DNA from: Amoebidium appalachense | Taxonomy: Eukaryota > Ichthyosporea | DNA length: 64,000 nt | Assembly: GCA_963693365.1 (NCBI GenBank) | Contig: CAVNZM010000002.1 | Span: forward strand, 14,012,001-14,076,000 | Direction of reading: 5' to 3' | In this document: positions 1-30,173 of the stretch, one piece after another | Layout: the number at the start of each line of letters is the position of its first letter | Position numbering within the stretch: position 1 is the first letter of the stretch | Notes under the pieces: model-generated | What the model was told of the DNA's origin: nothing | What the model saw: the letters and a program-made list of their open reading frames with translations, nothing else | The model's database searches: none | Translations under genes and position numbers: made by a program

Positions 1-173
1 AAAAAAAAAAAAAAAAAAAAAGAACCTACCCCCCGTTCACCTAAAACAACACGTGCTACATCAAATCAACCATTAACTCCCACCGACCCGAGCTGCCCTA
101 CCCCATCCTACCCTACCCTACCCTACCTTGCCCAACCCGACCCGGTCATCTGCAAGCAAAACCACACACCTAC

Positions 174-9533
<9,360 letters not shown>

Positions 9534-9539
9534 CTTGCC

Positions 9540-10129
9540 GTTCTACGCTCAACCTAATTGTCTTGTATCGTAAAGGTTGGATCCCTAAGCCATGACCTCG
9601 TCACTTCAGCAAGAATAGCCACGCGTTTCCGGCCACTAGTGTCTGGTTGATGAGATTGGCCTGACTCAACCACGTTCTAAACGTACCAAGCTGAAATCTT
9701 GAGGGGTTACAGGTGACTAAGTGTGTGGGTGCTGTACATATAAACTTGCACAACTCTGAAGTGAGAATGCACCTAATATATCTCAACTAGGCTGTAAACA
9801 TATACTTCAAACCATGGGCCAATCTATATCTCGAAGGCACTCTCCTCTCTCCTCCAACTGAGACAAAAGACCAATGCACCAACAAGACCAACTGAGTCCT
9901 CTCAAAGTGAACGGGGACGGTGACGAAACTGCACCGTCACATTCTTTTTGGTTGTCGGGCGCTTTGATTGGTTGGCTATCCTTAATTTGGTAAGTAATAC
10001 TGTGTGACCATTGGTTACTTGATATCCTCCTAGCTTGGGGCGTCCTTTTTGCGCAACTTGTGGTATAGGGGGACATGATTGCTGTTGATACGACGCTGAA
10101 GTGCATCTCGGCACAAAGTTTTGCTTGTG
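9540..10129. other. Non-coding interval upstream of HOOK
   Basis: Balanced composition without long simple repeats. Open frames here are short and unrecognised. It must hold the HOOK promoter, but no convincing TATA box was seen on the minus strand; an inverted CCAAT-like motif (GATTGG) lies near 9966. Confidence 0.5.
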
Positions 10130-10821
10130 TTAACCTCTTGAGGCCCGGACTAATTGATTTGGACGGGTCCCGACCAAGGCCTAAACAACTCTATTGCGGC
10201 TCAAAATCGATAGAAAAAGATCAAATAAATTGCATATGCCGACAGGTATGTGTCTTACCTACATACGTTACTAAGATGATTTGTGGAAAATATCTTCTAT
10301 ATCTACTTTCGAGATTTTGAGAAAATCTTGTAGTTGCCATCGACTGTCGACTAGGGGTTTACACACTTTTTATTGCGTGGACACTGCCGGCCCACTGCGT
10401 TTTCCAGCGCAGCCAATCAAATGCAGCCAGTGACATATGTACATGCTAGGCAACAATGAGCGCCATCATGACACTCCTATTACATTGTCGACTAGGCCGA
10501 CCAATCATGTTTTGTCATTCGAAGCCTTTTTCAGAATGGTCCAATCAGAAGATTGCATTGACCGCATTTCGATGTCGACATTGACTCGTGAAGCCGGCAA
10601 GCACCCTTTCTAGTTATACCATATACAAGGTATCGTTATTAGAGTAAAGTTCAATTTTTTTTTGCATAAGACGAAGGATAAGTGTATAATCTAATCCCGT
10701 GCTATCTTTATTTGGCTAGTTCCTATCAACTTCATGCTCACATTAGAGCACAAACTGACTCATGTCGATGTCAGTTGACTAGATGTCGATCTCGTGAAAT
10801 TTGCGGTCCTCAAGAGGTTAA
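10130..10821. mobile_element. piggyBac-like MITE, 692 bp, with TTAA ends
   Basis: Perfect 14-base inverted ends: TTAACCTCTTGAGG (10130-10143) and CCTCAAGAGGTTAA (10808-10821). TTAA is the invariant target duplication of piggyBac elements, and CCY-starting ends are typical. The interior has no transposase frame, so this would be a non-autonomous element. Bases about 10134-10310 match a second copy at 37168-37425 (shared TTGATTTGG, CTCAAAATCGA, GTCTTACCTACATA), which shows it is a dispersed repeat. Confidence 0.75.
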
Positions 10822-10868
10822 CTGTTTGCGACCTACACCACCCACAGCATCAAACTTCCCAGAGTCGT

Positions 10869-10970
10869 TTTTTTCGTCAATTGTTCGCTAATGCTTTTGT
10901 AGCACCACTAACAACTATACTACTTCGTTCAAACTCTGCTGGCTGGCTGCGTTGTGGTTTTGTGTTCGCC
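10869..10970 (-). pseudogene. Relic copy of the ATF-type bZIP coding region
   Basis: On the plus strand TTTGTAGCACCAC (from about 10895) and CTGCTGGCTG...GGTTTTGTGTT (10937-10965) align with the bZIP-encoding stretch of the gene at 15718-16672 (about 15860-15968). Flanking bases also match (CGCTAATGC versus CTCTAATTC). The alignment needs a 4-base insertion (GCCAGCCAGC versus GCCAGC) and a deletion in the Lys-rich part, so the bZIP frame is destroyed. It lies 48 bases to the right of the MITE. Confidence 0.65.
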
Positions 10971-11315
10971 ATAGCTGAGTGACACTTGGTTGCAATTGCT
11001 CGGCTGCGCCTTTACTTCCCTTTTGCATTGTTGGGATAGAAAAATAAGAAAAACAAAAGAAAAGCTGAAAATATTGATAACGACACCCAGTACTGTCCTG
11101 ATGACTTTTAGTGCAATTGACACGAATTCTGCAGCACCCTGGGCCTCTTCCACTGTGTGTGCCAACTTGGCACGTGCACGTGCACACTTGTGGGGGACTG
11201 AAGTATACCCTAAAATGCTCTGTATATGTGTGTGTGTAATCTACGTGCAGTTGGGCGCTTTGTGTGCATCTGTGATCGCGTGCCAATGAGGTGTCACATC
11301 ACTGCCAGCCTGTGT

Positions 11316-11400
11316 GATGGCTAGGCTGGAGAAACCACGTGCCCGAGGTGTTTTGGGTGCAGGCGTTTTGGTACACGTGGTTTATCCAGCCTGGCCATCT
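11316..11400. repeat. Inverted repeat able to form a hairpin of about 26 bp
   Basis: GATGGCTAGGCTGGAGAAAC (11316-11335, continuing CACGTGCC) is the reverse complement, with few mismatches, of the arm at about 11371-11400 (CACGTGG TTTATCCAGCC TGGCCATC). The loop is about 28 bases. It could be a small foldback element or an RNA hairpin; there is no evidence of expression. Confidence 0.65.
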
Positions 11401-11916
11401 ATATACGGGCACTGACCCGCCGGTTGGGGAAGGTACAGAAACATGACACACTGTGACTCACGCATATGCGCACACAATGACGCACCACGTTTGCACACGC
11501 AGCGGTGCAGGTGACAAATATTCCTGCTTCCTTTTCCAACCTCTCGTTTGTTTTTTTTTGCTGTTTGTCGCGTAAACATTCTTGAAATGCAATCTCCCCC
11601 CCCCCCCCCCCCCCCCCTCCCCCGCCACCCCCTCCCCACCCACCCACCCACCACCCCCACCCGGCCCCCCCTTTCCCTTTTTTTTTCTTCTTTTCCTATT
11701 TTTCGAGTAGGATCTGATCTAGAATTCAAGTACAGTAGTTGTCCTTCGGCGCGGCTTCAACGTGCAATTGGTATGAAGTACTCAGGACAGGCGCGGTAAC
11801 CTGTTTTATTAGTGTTTGTACTTCAGCATGTTGATGTTGACTGACCACATGTTTGTTTCGTGCTGTTTCGAGTGTGCACGAACTGGGCGAGTTTTTATGG
11901 AGTACGACACACGATC

Positions 11917-11953
11917 TGATTGGTCAGTCTGGTATGCGGAACTGGTATAAAAA
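11917..11953 (+). promoter_or_regulatory. Candidate TATA promoter with inverted CCAAT motif
   Basis: GATTGGTCA at about 11917 is followed by GGTATAAAAAGC at about 11945. The coactosin gene has a similar TATAAAAA 89 bases before its coding start. Nothing recognisable is encoded just downstream (two small open frames at 11994-12182 and 12281-12469), so the transcript, if any, is unknown. Confidence 0.35.
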
Positions 11954-13599
11954 GCGCTGTTAGAGTCTAGACTCGTCCAAAATCAGACGTGCTGTGCAGC
12001 TGTGTGCACTTCGAAACTCCTACTCTGGACTCTCAACCACTGTTCAACTACTCTCCCTCTTGCCGACGGAGTTCTGCGCCGGGCCTGCAACACCTCAAGC
12101 ACGCGGGAAAGTCATAAAGACACATTATTGTGCTTCAACTTCGTGGTCGTCACAAGAAGTGCCATGTCGCGTCTGCAGTTGAAAGTTGAGTCCCAAACTA
12201 CTCAGCTCTCCATGTCTCCATGTTACTTGGTCTCAGCACCTTGCAGCTAGCAGAACACGAGGACCAACCACAGGCAAGGAATGTATGGAAGACTGCGAGG
12301 TTTGCTGCGCTCTGTTGAGTTCTGCCGCTTAAGCTGGTGTCGTGGCTTCATCCTTCGCACAGGCAGCTACTTGCCCATCAGTGCAAGTTTGCCATCCTTA
12401 GTGGGTTCTGTATTTCTGAGGGCCATCAAGTTCTCGGCAGAGGATTCCCGCCCACTGCAAGCTACGTGACGATTGGTTGTCACCCCTGGTTGCCAATGTA
12501 AACGTAAGCTGATTCTACTGCTCTTACAATGCTCTTTCTCTCTCTTATCACCATGAACGCTCTTGTCATGTGCTGAGCTGATTCGTATTAGTTTACTTCT
12601 ATATTTTGTGTTTTGGTGAGTTAATTTCGGGGGTTTTCTTGCATAGTGATGCCGGGGTCTAAATGGGGTATGAGGAGATTAATCAGTGGTATGGGGAGAA
12701 TCTGATGCAGCGGCGGCTGATTGTTTGGTGCGCGCGTGCATGCCCCATGCCTCTGCGTACTCTCCATGTTAAATGTTGTATTGCTTCTTGCTGTGTGCGT
12801 GGCGAGACCCATGTTGCCTGCTCGCGTGTGTGTATGCTTATATGTATTGTGAGTAAACGTGTGTACGTGTTGTAGTGCTGTAGGGGTGTCTGAGGTCGCG
12901 GTAGCCAATGGTGTGGAGTGCGTGTAGTCTGTGGGGGAGGGAGTGTTGTGATTGGCTGAATGTCACTGTGGTATTTGTCTGGCCAGTGGGCCGCGTGTCT
13001 GTGAAGTGTCTCGCGGGGTCGCGGGCTTTTGGAAGTTCTTCTCAGAACACAAAAAACTCGCTTCCCACCCAACTCAAAGAAAAGTTTATACGTATACACA
13101 GTTTCGAGCCCCTTTAAGCGTGCAGATAGTTAGAGTAGTTTGTATACACTCTGTTTGTTGCCACGACAGCTCTCTCGTCACGGCGTGCTATTTGATGTTC
13201 TCATCCATCTCCCCTCCCCTTCTCTCCGTCAGTTCCATACCGTTTCCTTACTAAAAAAAAACTGCACCAATATGTCTAGTTAGAGGCTCATGTCAGCTGT
13301 TTATAGGGTGCTTGTTTCCTCTTTAACATTTGTCTTGAAATGTTTTTAACGCCATGGCCATGCTTCAACAGGGAACCTCCGTGCTGGTCCAGCAGATGCT
13401 ACTCACGGGCTAAGGCAGGCAGGCTGATGTTAGCGCCAGGTGCCACCGTGCCTCCAGATTATTAAAGTGGGTCGTTGCAAACTTACGTGGCTGTCAGCTT
13501 GGCGTGTTCATGTCCGACAAAGTTTTCTTGCCCTCTTTCCTTCAATTTCGTTGCTGTGGCTCTGTGCTGCTGCTTCCGTGTTGCTATGTCTGTCCCCAC

Positions 13600-14370
13600 A
13601 CCCCCTCGGCGTACGTCTGCTGTTCAAGGGCCGAAGGGCTGAGGATGGAGCCTGCCAGAGTATCCCGTCGTGGTGGCCCGCCGCCAGGTTTTGGGGTTGT
13701 GGGCCTTTTTTAGCCTTTGCCCACAGCGTGTGCACCTTTACCCTTTGGGTTGGTGTGCATCCTGTCGTGGCAACTGTGGTCACCTCGGTTGTCAGGTTTT
13801 GGGCAAGGGCACCTCTTTTCCTTCTACAGTTTCGTGTGTGTTTTTGTGTGTTACATTTTCTTTCTCCTACTCTTCTCTGCCTATACTCCCTCGGCGTATG
13901 TCTGCTGTCCCCAGGCCGAATGGCTGCGGGGTGGTAGGCATATCCCGTCGTGGTGGTCCAACCGCCAGGTTTGGGGATGTGGGCCTTTTTTTGCCTAAGC
14001 CCTCAGCATGTGCACCTTTACCCTATGGTTTGGTGTGCATCCTGTCGTGGCAACAGGGGCCACCTTTTGGTGGTCTTTGTTGTCAGGTTTTTGGCAGGGG
14101 CACGTCTCCTCTTCACTTCCTCTTGTGGCCACGGCCTCCTCTCCTCCCCCATTCCCTCGGCGTATACCTGCTCTCCCTAGCGGGGTGGCAGGCATATCCC
14201 GTCGTGGTGGCCCACCCACCAGGTTTTGGGATTGTGGGCCCTTTTTTTTGCCTTAGCTCTCAACGTGTGCACCTTGACCCTATGGTTTGGTGTTCATCCT
14301 GTCGTGGCAACAGGGGCCACCTCTTGGTGGTCTTTGTTGTCAGGTTTTGGGCAAGGGCACTTCATTCTTT
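13600..14370. repeat. Three tandem copies of a ~250-280 bp unit
   Basis: TATCCCGTCGTGGTGG recurs at 13661, 13941 and 14195 (spacings 280 and 254), each copy also carrying CCTCGGCGTA, TTTTGGG(A/G)TTGTGGGCC, GTGTGCACCTT and CATCCTGTCGTGGCAAC. The spacings are not multiples of three and different copies are open in different frames, so the long open frames here (13440-13937 and 13670-14434) are most likely by-products of the repeat. Confidence 0.85.
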
Positions 14371-14960
14371 TTACCCTTTTGCACCTGTGTTTCATGCACT
14401 TACACCCACTCCCCACCCACAGTGTCTTCGGTGACATTCAGAACAGGCAGGAGCTACACTCAAGGTGACAAAACCGAACAGTGCTCAAAATTCGTCTGCT
14501 TGTTCAGCAACCAGTCCGTCCACGTGTTTGCTGGAAATGTGCTCCAGAGCGCTGCCCGTGTGGCATGTCGGCCAACATAGCCTAGTGTTCAGATGATATT
14601 TACACTGTGTTGGGCCGTTACCCGGGCCCGTACAATTTGTGTATTGAGTCTGCCCAAAACAAGAATAAATGAATAAAAAACGGAGCAATAAATAAGCACA
14701 AATGATGGAAACCAAACACATTGGGTGTCGATGCACTGTCTCAGCTCTCCGGAGTGTTTAGCGAACTTGTCAATTCAACTTGTAGGAGCACCCCAAATAA
14801 ACCAAACCGTGCAATAGGTTTCTTATCCCCCCCCCCCCCCCCTCTCCCCGTGCGCACACACACACGCACACACTCCCGCTTCCCCCCTTTTGTTTGCCCT
14901 ATCCGAGCCCTTCATCCCAATTTGATCCCCAAGCCGCATGATCTTTTGAATATCATATGG

Positions 14961-14986
14961 TGTGTGTGTGTGTGTGTGTGTGCACG

Positions 14987-15038
<52 letters not shown>

Positions 15039-15269
15039 ACGGGGTGAGTGTGTGTGTGTGTGTGTGTGTGTGTAGTGTGACAGTGTGTGTGTGTCTGCGC
15101 GCGCCACTGTGATGATGTATGTGTGTGTTGAGCGTGCGGCGTGTACGTTGAGCATGCGGCCGAGTGGGCAGGCATGCAGATGGACGGGCAGGCAGGCGTG
15201 CTGCAGACAGTGTACATGTGCTCTTTTCAGGTTGCTGTGGGTTGTGGCTTGTGTGTCACAGTGTGTGTG

Positions 15270-15333
<64 letters not shown>

Positions 15334-15335
15334 GG
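14961..15335. repeat. (GT)n microsatellite cluster
   Basis: GT runs at about 14961-15075 and 15262-15331, the first interrupted twice by GCACGGGGT(G/GA), which looks like a short internal duplication. A poly-C tract follows at 15417-15458. No gene seen. Confidence 0.9.
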
Positions 15336-15717
15336 GGGAGGGGGGGAGGGGGGGGTTCTAGCATTCATGTTAGCACGTGACTTCCCGCCCACACACCAAC
15401 ACCTGCTCTTCCCCTCCCCCCCCCCCCCCCTCCCCCCCCCCCCCCCCCCCCCCCCCATACCCCCTCCCCACTTATCATGAGTTGGCAATTGGAGATACGA
15501 TTCAGGCAGCAGTGCCACAGACTCAAGTTGATTCGAACACTCATAGAGGCAAAGCTCGCAGCCCTTATTAGTGATGACAGAGGGAAACGAGGCTAATCCC
15601 TGCAATTCCCTTTCATTTTGAAATGAAGAGAGAGTGCCCTTCGTAAATAACATGATTCAAGAAAGAAACCTCGGCTAAGGCTTCCTTACTCAATCTTCGA
15701 ACTTGTAAATGCACATG

Positions 15718-16672
15718 TTAGGTGAGACTTGGTAAAACACTGCCAGAATCGGAACCGCTCACAGCTGGCAAGCAAATTGGCTCAGAACAATGACTGTGCC
15801 TACTAACTTCTTCTTTCAATGCCAACAACTCTACCCTACACTTCATAATCTCACTTTTCAGTTGGTCATTCTCTAATTCTCTTTGTAGCACCACCGATGT
15901 CAGTATATCAAACTGCTCCTTTTTCTTCGTTCGACATCTGCTGGCTGCATTTCGGTTTTGTGTTTGCCTCCGTGCTCTGCGTTGCTCTGGAGTGAATTTT
16001 GTTCTGCGTTTTTGCTTCCTTGTCTCGGTATTTTGAACCGAGGTACCTTGCTCGGTGCGTACGTTTGCTGATGTTGACTCCCCGCTGTCTGTATATGTAG
16101 GTATATCTGAGTCCCTTAGATTTTTCCTCGTACGTAGACAGCGAAAAAAGTTCATTCTGCCTTGTGTTCGCTTCATGTGGCCACCGCATGTTCTCCACAA
16201 GCGGCTCGGCATATTCCTTATCTCCCTCAGCTAATGCTTCGGGCGCAACTAAACAACTTACACTCGAGCTTGGTAAAGGGCTGCTGTTGGCAATGACTTC
16301 CCCCAACCAAGTTTCGCGCTGAGGTGCGAGTGTTGGAGTTTCCATTAAAGAGTCTGTTAGCTCCCGATCTTGAGAATTTCCATCACCCAGCCCCACATAT
16401 AGAATTGGTTCGTTGGTTTCTTTCTCGGTGAAAGTGTCAGTGGCGCTTAAAAATGACCTCTCAAAAGGGTTGGTGCCCAACTGTGCCCGAGACAGCATGG
16501 GTGTTGGGAGTTTGCTTGGTGTGCAGTGGAAGGCATCGTATTGTGTTAGTTGAAGTCCTTTGACACCTGGTGAAAGCCTGTCGTCGAAGTCTGCGCTGAG
16601 CGACATGCTTGAGGTTTCTACGCCCCCAGCACCCAGCTGGAGTGTGGGTAGTTCTGGTCTTTGTCGAACCAT
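15718..16672 (-). CDS. ATF/CREB-type bZIP transcription factor, with one frame break
   Basis: A nuclear DNA-binding factor of the ATF2/ATF7/fungal Atf1 type. The C-terminal frame (16212-15718) has a basic region with QNRNAASRCRTKKKEQF (signature N-x7-R) at about 15970-15920, then a zipper with a-position Asn (ELENDQLKSEI) and a terminal HSHC like the HKDC of ATF2. The N-terminal frame (from ATG 16672) holds PSKLPTPMLSRAQLGTNPFE, like the activation region of Atf1/ATF2. The two frames overlap but differ by one base: the natural switch is near A5 at about 16118-16124 on the minus strand, where one extra A would join them. No convincing GT-AG intron was found there, so an assembly error, mutation or unseen small intron is likely. 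The zipper is imperfect (Arg and Cys at two d positions). Confidence 0.82.
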
Positions 16673-17807
16673 TATAACGAAGTGTGGGGCTGAAAACTAG
16701 AATCACTCGGCGATTGTGCTAGGGATTACTAATGCGTCAAGTTGGGATACCCATGCACTAAAAACTTGAATAATATAGGTCACAGAAGACATAAGGCCAA
16801 AAACAACGAAAAATGCAGACGCACTAGAGAAACTAGGTTTCTGTGCAACAACAATGTTACTCGCAATGTGTGTCCTAATGCATGTGCAACCAGTTGAGTC
16901 GGCAAAAAGTTTGAACGGCCAAACGATCCACGCGCGCCTGAGAGGTCAAGAAAAAAACCTCTTGTTGCTGTTTGCGCGGGTATCTCTACTTACTAAATGT
17001 AACTGAGCATATGTGAAAAGCCTACTAGCTTCAACTGAACGCTGAAACGTTCTAAAGCCACAAACCCAACTTGAAACTTTCCTACAGGGACCGAGTCAAA
17101 CAAAGTTCAGTGCTGCGCAGGTTGGCGGATCTGCTTTGGAATGTAATGACGGCAACTCATTGGTCACTAGAGGATGATGAAATCGCCGCTGTACATTTCT
17201 CGAATTAGTTTTTTGCAGCATGACTTTATTGTTTACATTTTTTAAAATACTATATATTATAAAGCGCTTAATAATTGTTTTAATGTTGGTTAACATGTGA
17301 TCTACAAGAGAGCTGTGGCCGCCAAGCCGGCAAAGTACGCTGAGTCATGGCGCTCGGAGCGCTAGATATGTGATGTAATAGTGACAGCCATATAGTCTTT
17401 ATGGTAGACGCCATCAAAAATATATTATCAAACACAAGGCTTTTTTTGCCTTTATATGACGTCATCATTATTACAGACTAACAACCAGCTTAGTTGAAGC
17501 GCTGCGGCAACAGCTGTTGCTGCGCCTCTGGTTGTTCATGACTTTTGGTTTGGTAGTGTATTCTTTCTAGGTTGAATACAAGAACACGCACAAAGAGTTT
17601 TGTTTGTCAATAAGGGCAAATTTTTTTCAGGGTTCTACAGTCAAACCTTGGCAAAAACCCGATCACTCTAGCACCTACTACGTAATCCAACCGTTTCTCT
17701 CTTTCTCCCTTTCTCTCTCACTCACACATACGCACAGTCTCCCTCTCTCTCTTTATCGCCACACCCAACATCTTGGACGTGGCCCATTGGGCACTATACA
17801 ACTAGAA
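16673..17807. promoter_or_regulatory. Divergent intergenic region of bZIP gene and ZMPSTE24
   Basis: 1135 bp separate the bZIP start (minus strand) from the ZMPSTE24 start (plus strand). The middle is AT-rich (17215-17290, including TATAAAG at about 17258). It contains a palindromic CRE and a CT-rich stretch at 17690-17755. No other coding signal seen. Confidence 0.6.
17457..17464. promoter_or_regulatory. Palindromic CRE, TGACGTCA
   Basis: Perfect 8-base cAMP-response element, the optimal site of ATF/CREB bZIP dimers, lying between an ATF-type bZIP gene and its divergent neighbour. It is 785 bases from the bZIP start and 344 bases from the ZMPSTE24 start. Binding by this bZIP is an inference. 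Confidence 0.6.
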
Positions 17808-28572
<10,765 letters not shown>

Positions 28573-29159
28573 AATCTTGGCAACAAAATTAAAGCAGCGG
28601 ATTCATTGGGTATACGTAGTGATTTGGAAGCCGTCATGGAATTGAATGATTTGTGTGTGCTAAATAACGAAATTGGCGTGTAGAATTGATATATGTAACA
28701 TGACTAAGTTTCAATGTTTTCTTTGTTTTATGTATTACACGAGACCATGAGACACGGTGCCTTCACTTTCGCCTACTGCACCACATAGCATAGTAGACAG
28801 GCTTGTAGTGGGCCACTGTGTGATCTTCATTCAAATACATCATTCGCAATGTGGCACGAACGTTGTCATATAGTTTCAAAAGTGTTGCTCTTGACAATCC
28901 TTTTTTTTTTGGTTGGCTACTGTGTGAACTCATCACAGCTCCACTACATGTCGTTAATATACAGCACATCCCCCCTCCGATTACCATGACTTGGCGACCT
29001 TATTATGGGCAGGTAATAGTTGCGTTGCTTGTAGGTCATTGAGTTTACTGTTCGTGTAAGTAAACTGCAACAAAGACCATGAAAGGCGATAGCACGCGCG
29101 ATGTTTTTTAGTTTTTTCGTTTCAAGAAGTTATACCTATTAGCAATCACCTGCACTACA
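28573..29159. other. 3' flank of ZMPSTE24 and intergenic DNA
   Basis: ATTAAA at 28588-28593 could serve as a poly(A) signal, though it is only 16 bases after the stop. No other coding or RNA signal recognised. Confidence 0.5.
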
Positions 29160-29191
29160 ACATAACACCGGCTCACAGCACCGCCGCCACC

Positions 29192-29410
29192 ATGGACCTC
29201 GACGACTCGTGGTTCCAGGCTGTGAATTACGCGATTTATTGTAGCCACAAAATTGTCCTTGAAATCAACCCTACTTTTTTGAAAAATTCCACCAATTCTT
29301 CAACCAGTGGCTCTACTGCGTACAGCCAAAACAATCGAAATATTATTCCTAAAAAGTTGGTGGCTCTGTTGGGGTCATATGCAAGCAGGGGGAAAGGTGC
29401 CCAAATATGA
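29192..29410 (+). CDS. Unrecognised 72-codon open frame with optimal Kozak context
   Basis: The start sits in GCCGCCACCATGG, the optimal animal Kozak context. The product is Ser/Asn-rich (MDLDDSWFQAVNYAIYCSHK...) with no signal peptide or known motif. An internal donor-like AAAG|GTGCCC in phase 1 would match the phase of the downstream EGF exons, so it could be a first exon. It may also be a chance frame. Confidence 0.3.
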   Translation: MDLDDSWFQAVNYAIYCSHKIVLEINPTFLKNSTNSSTSGSTAYSQNNRNIIPKKLVALLGSYASRGKGAQI

Positions 29411-29775
29411 TGGCACTGCGTACGTCAGAAACAAATTTCATACCCTACTGTGACATATGTATGGCTGCATACCAGAAGATAAAGCATACAAAGCATAAGG
29501 ATATTACAATGAATTCAACTAGAAAAGAAAGGCGACACTCTATAATAAGAGCTATTATGTCAGAGGCTAGCACTGTCATATTTCTAATATATCCTTTAAT
29601 GTATTAGACTCGATATCTGTGTACGACAAAATGTTGACTTCCCTCATCAAATCGGACGAGGTACAAATCAGTGAATGCGGATTGCGATCGCTGGGGCATG
29701 TGTGACAACCAATCGGAGATAACTTGAAGTGGGCAAGAATGTAAACATTGTAAATAATGGCTCACTAGAGCCCCC

Positions 29776-29776
<1 letters not shown>

Positions 29777-29841
<65 letters not shown>
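29777..29841. repeat. Longest poly-C tract, about 65 bases
   Basis: Uninterrupted C run upstream of the EGF exons, followed by a second run at about 29867-29884. Confidence 0.95.
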
Positions 29842-30049
29842 TGCCGCCCCCCATTCTCTCTCCTCCCCCCCCCCCCCCCCCCCCCTTCCCTCCTTTCCCT
29901 TCGTCCCTCCCTCGCTCTCTCAAACCTCGGAGCCCAACACCACCTACACATTCAGTCTCCCCGTCCTACCTCCTAACTCACCCCCTCCCCCCCCCCCCCC
30001 CCTCAGGCCCCCCCCCCCCCCCCCCCCCCCCCCTCCCCCCCCCCCCCAG

Positions 30050-30173
30050 ACACCAACGAATGCACGCTTGGCACGCACAGCTGCGCATCCACTGCCACCT
30101 GCCCGCAACACGGTCGGCTCCTTCACCTGCGCCTGCAACCCCGGCTACACCGGCACCGGCACAACATGTGCAG
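30050..30173 (+). CDS. EGF-like exon copy 1, frameshifted
   Basis: Begins (G)AC ACC AAC GAA TGC and gives TNECTLGTHSCASTATC, then an extra base disrupts the second half. The donor is G|GTAGGAACACATGCCCCC, nearly identical in all three copies. Confidence 0.65.

Noticed and set aside
13440-14434. Open frames of 165 and 254 codons as a repeat protein
   Set aside because: Copies of the tandem repeat are read in different frames and repeat spacing is not a multiple of three.
17604-17807. Upstream in-frame ATG of ZMPSTE24
   Set aside because: The extra residues are translated CT/CA microsatellite and do not resemble the family N-terminus.
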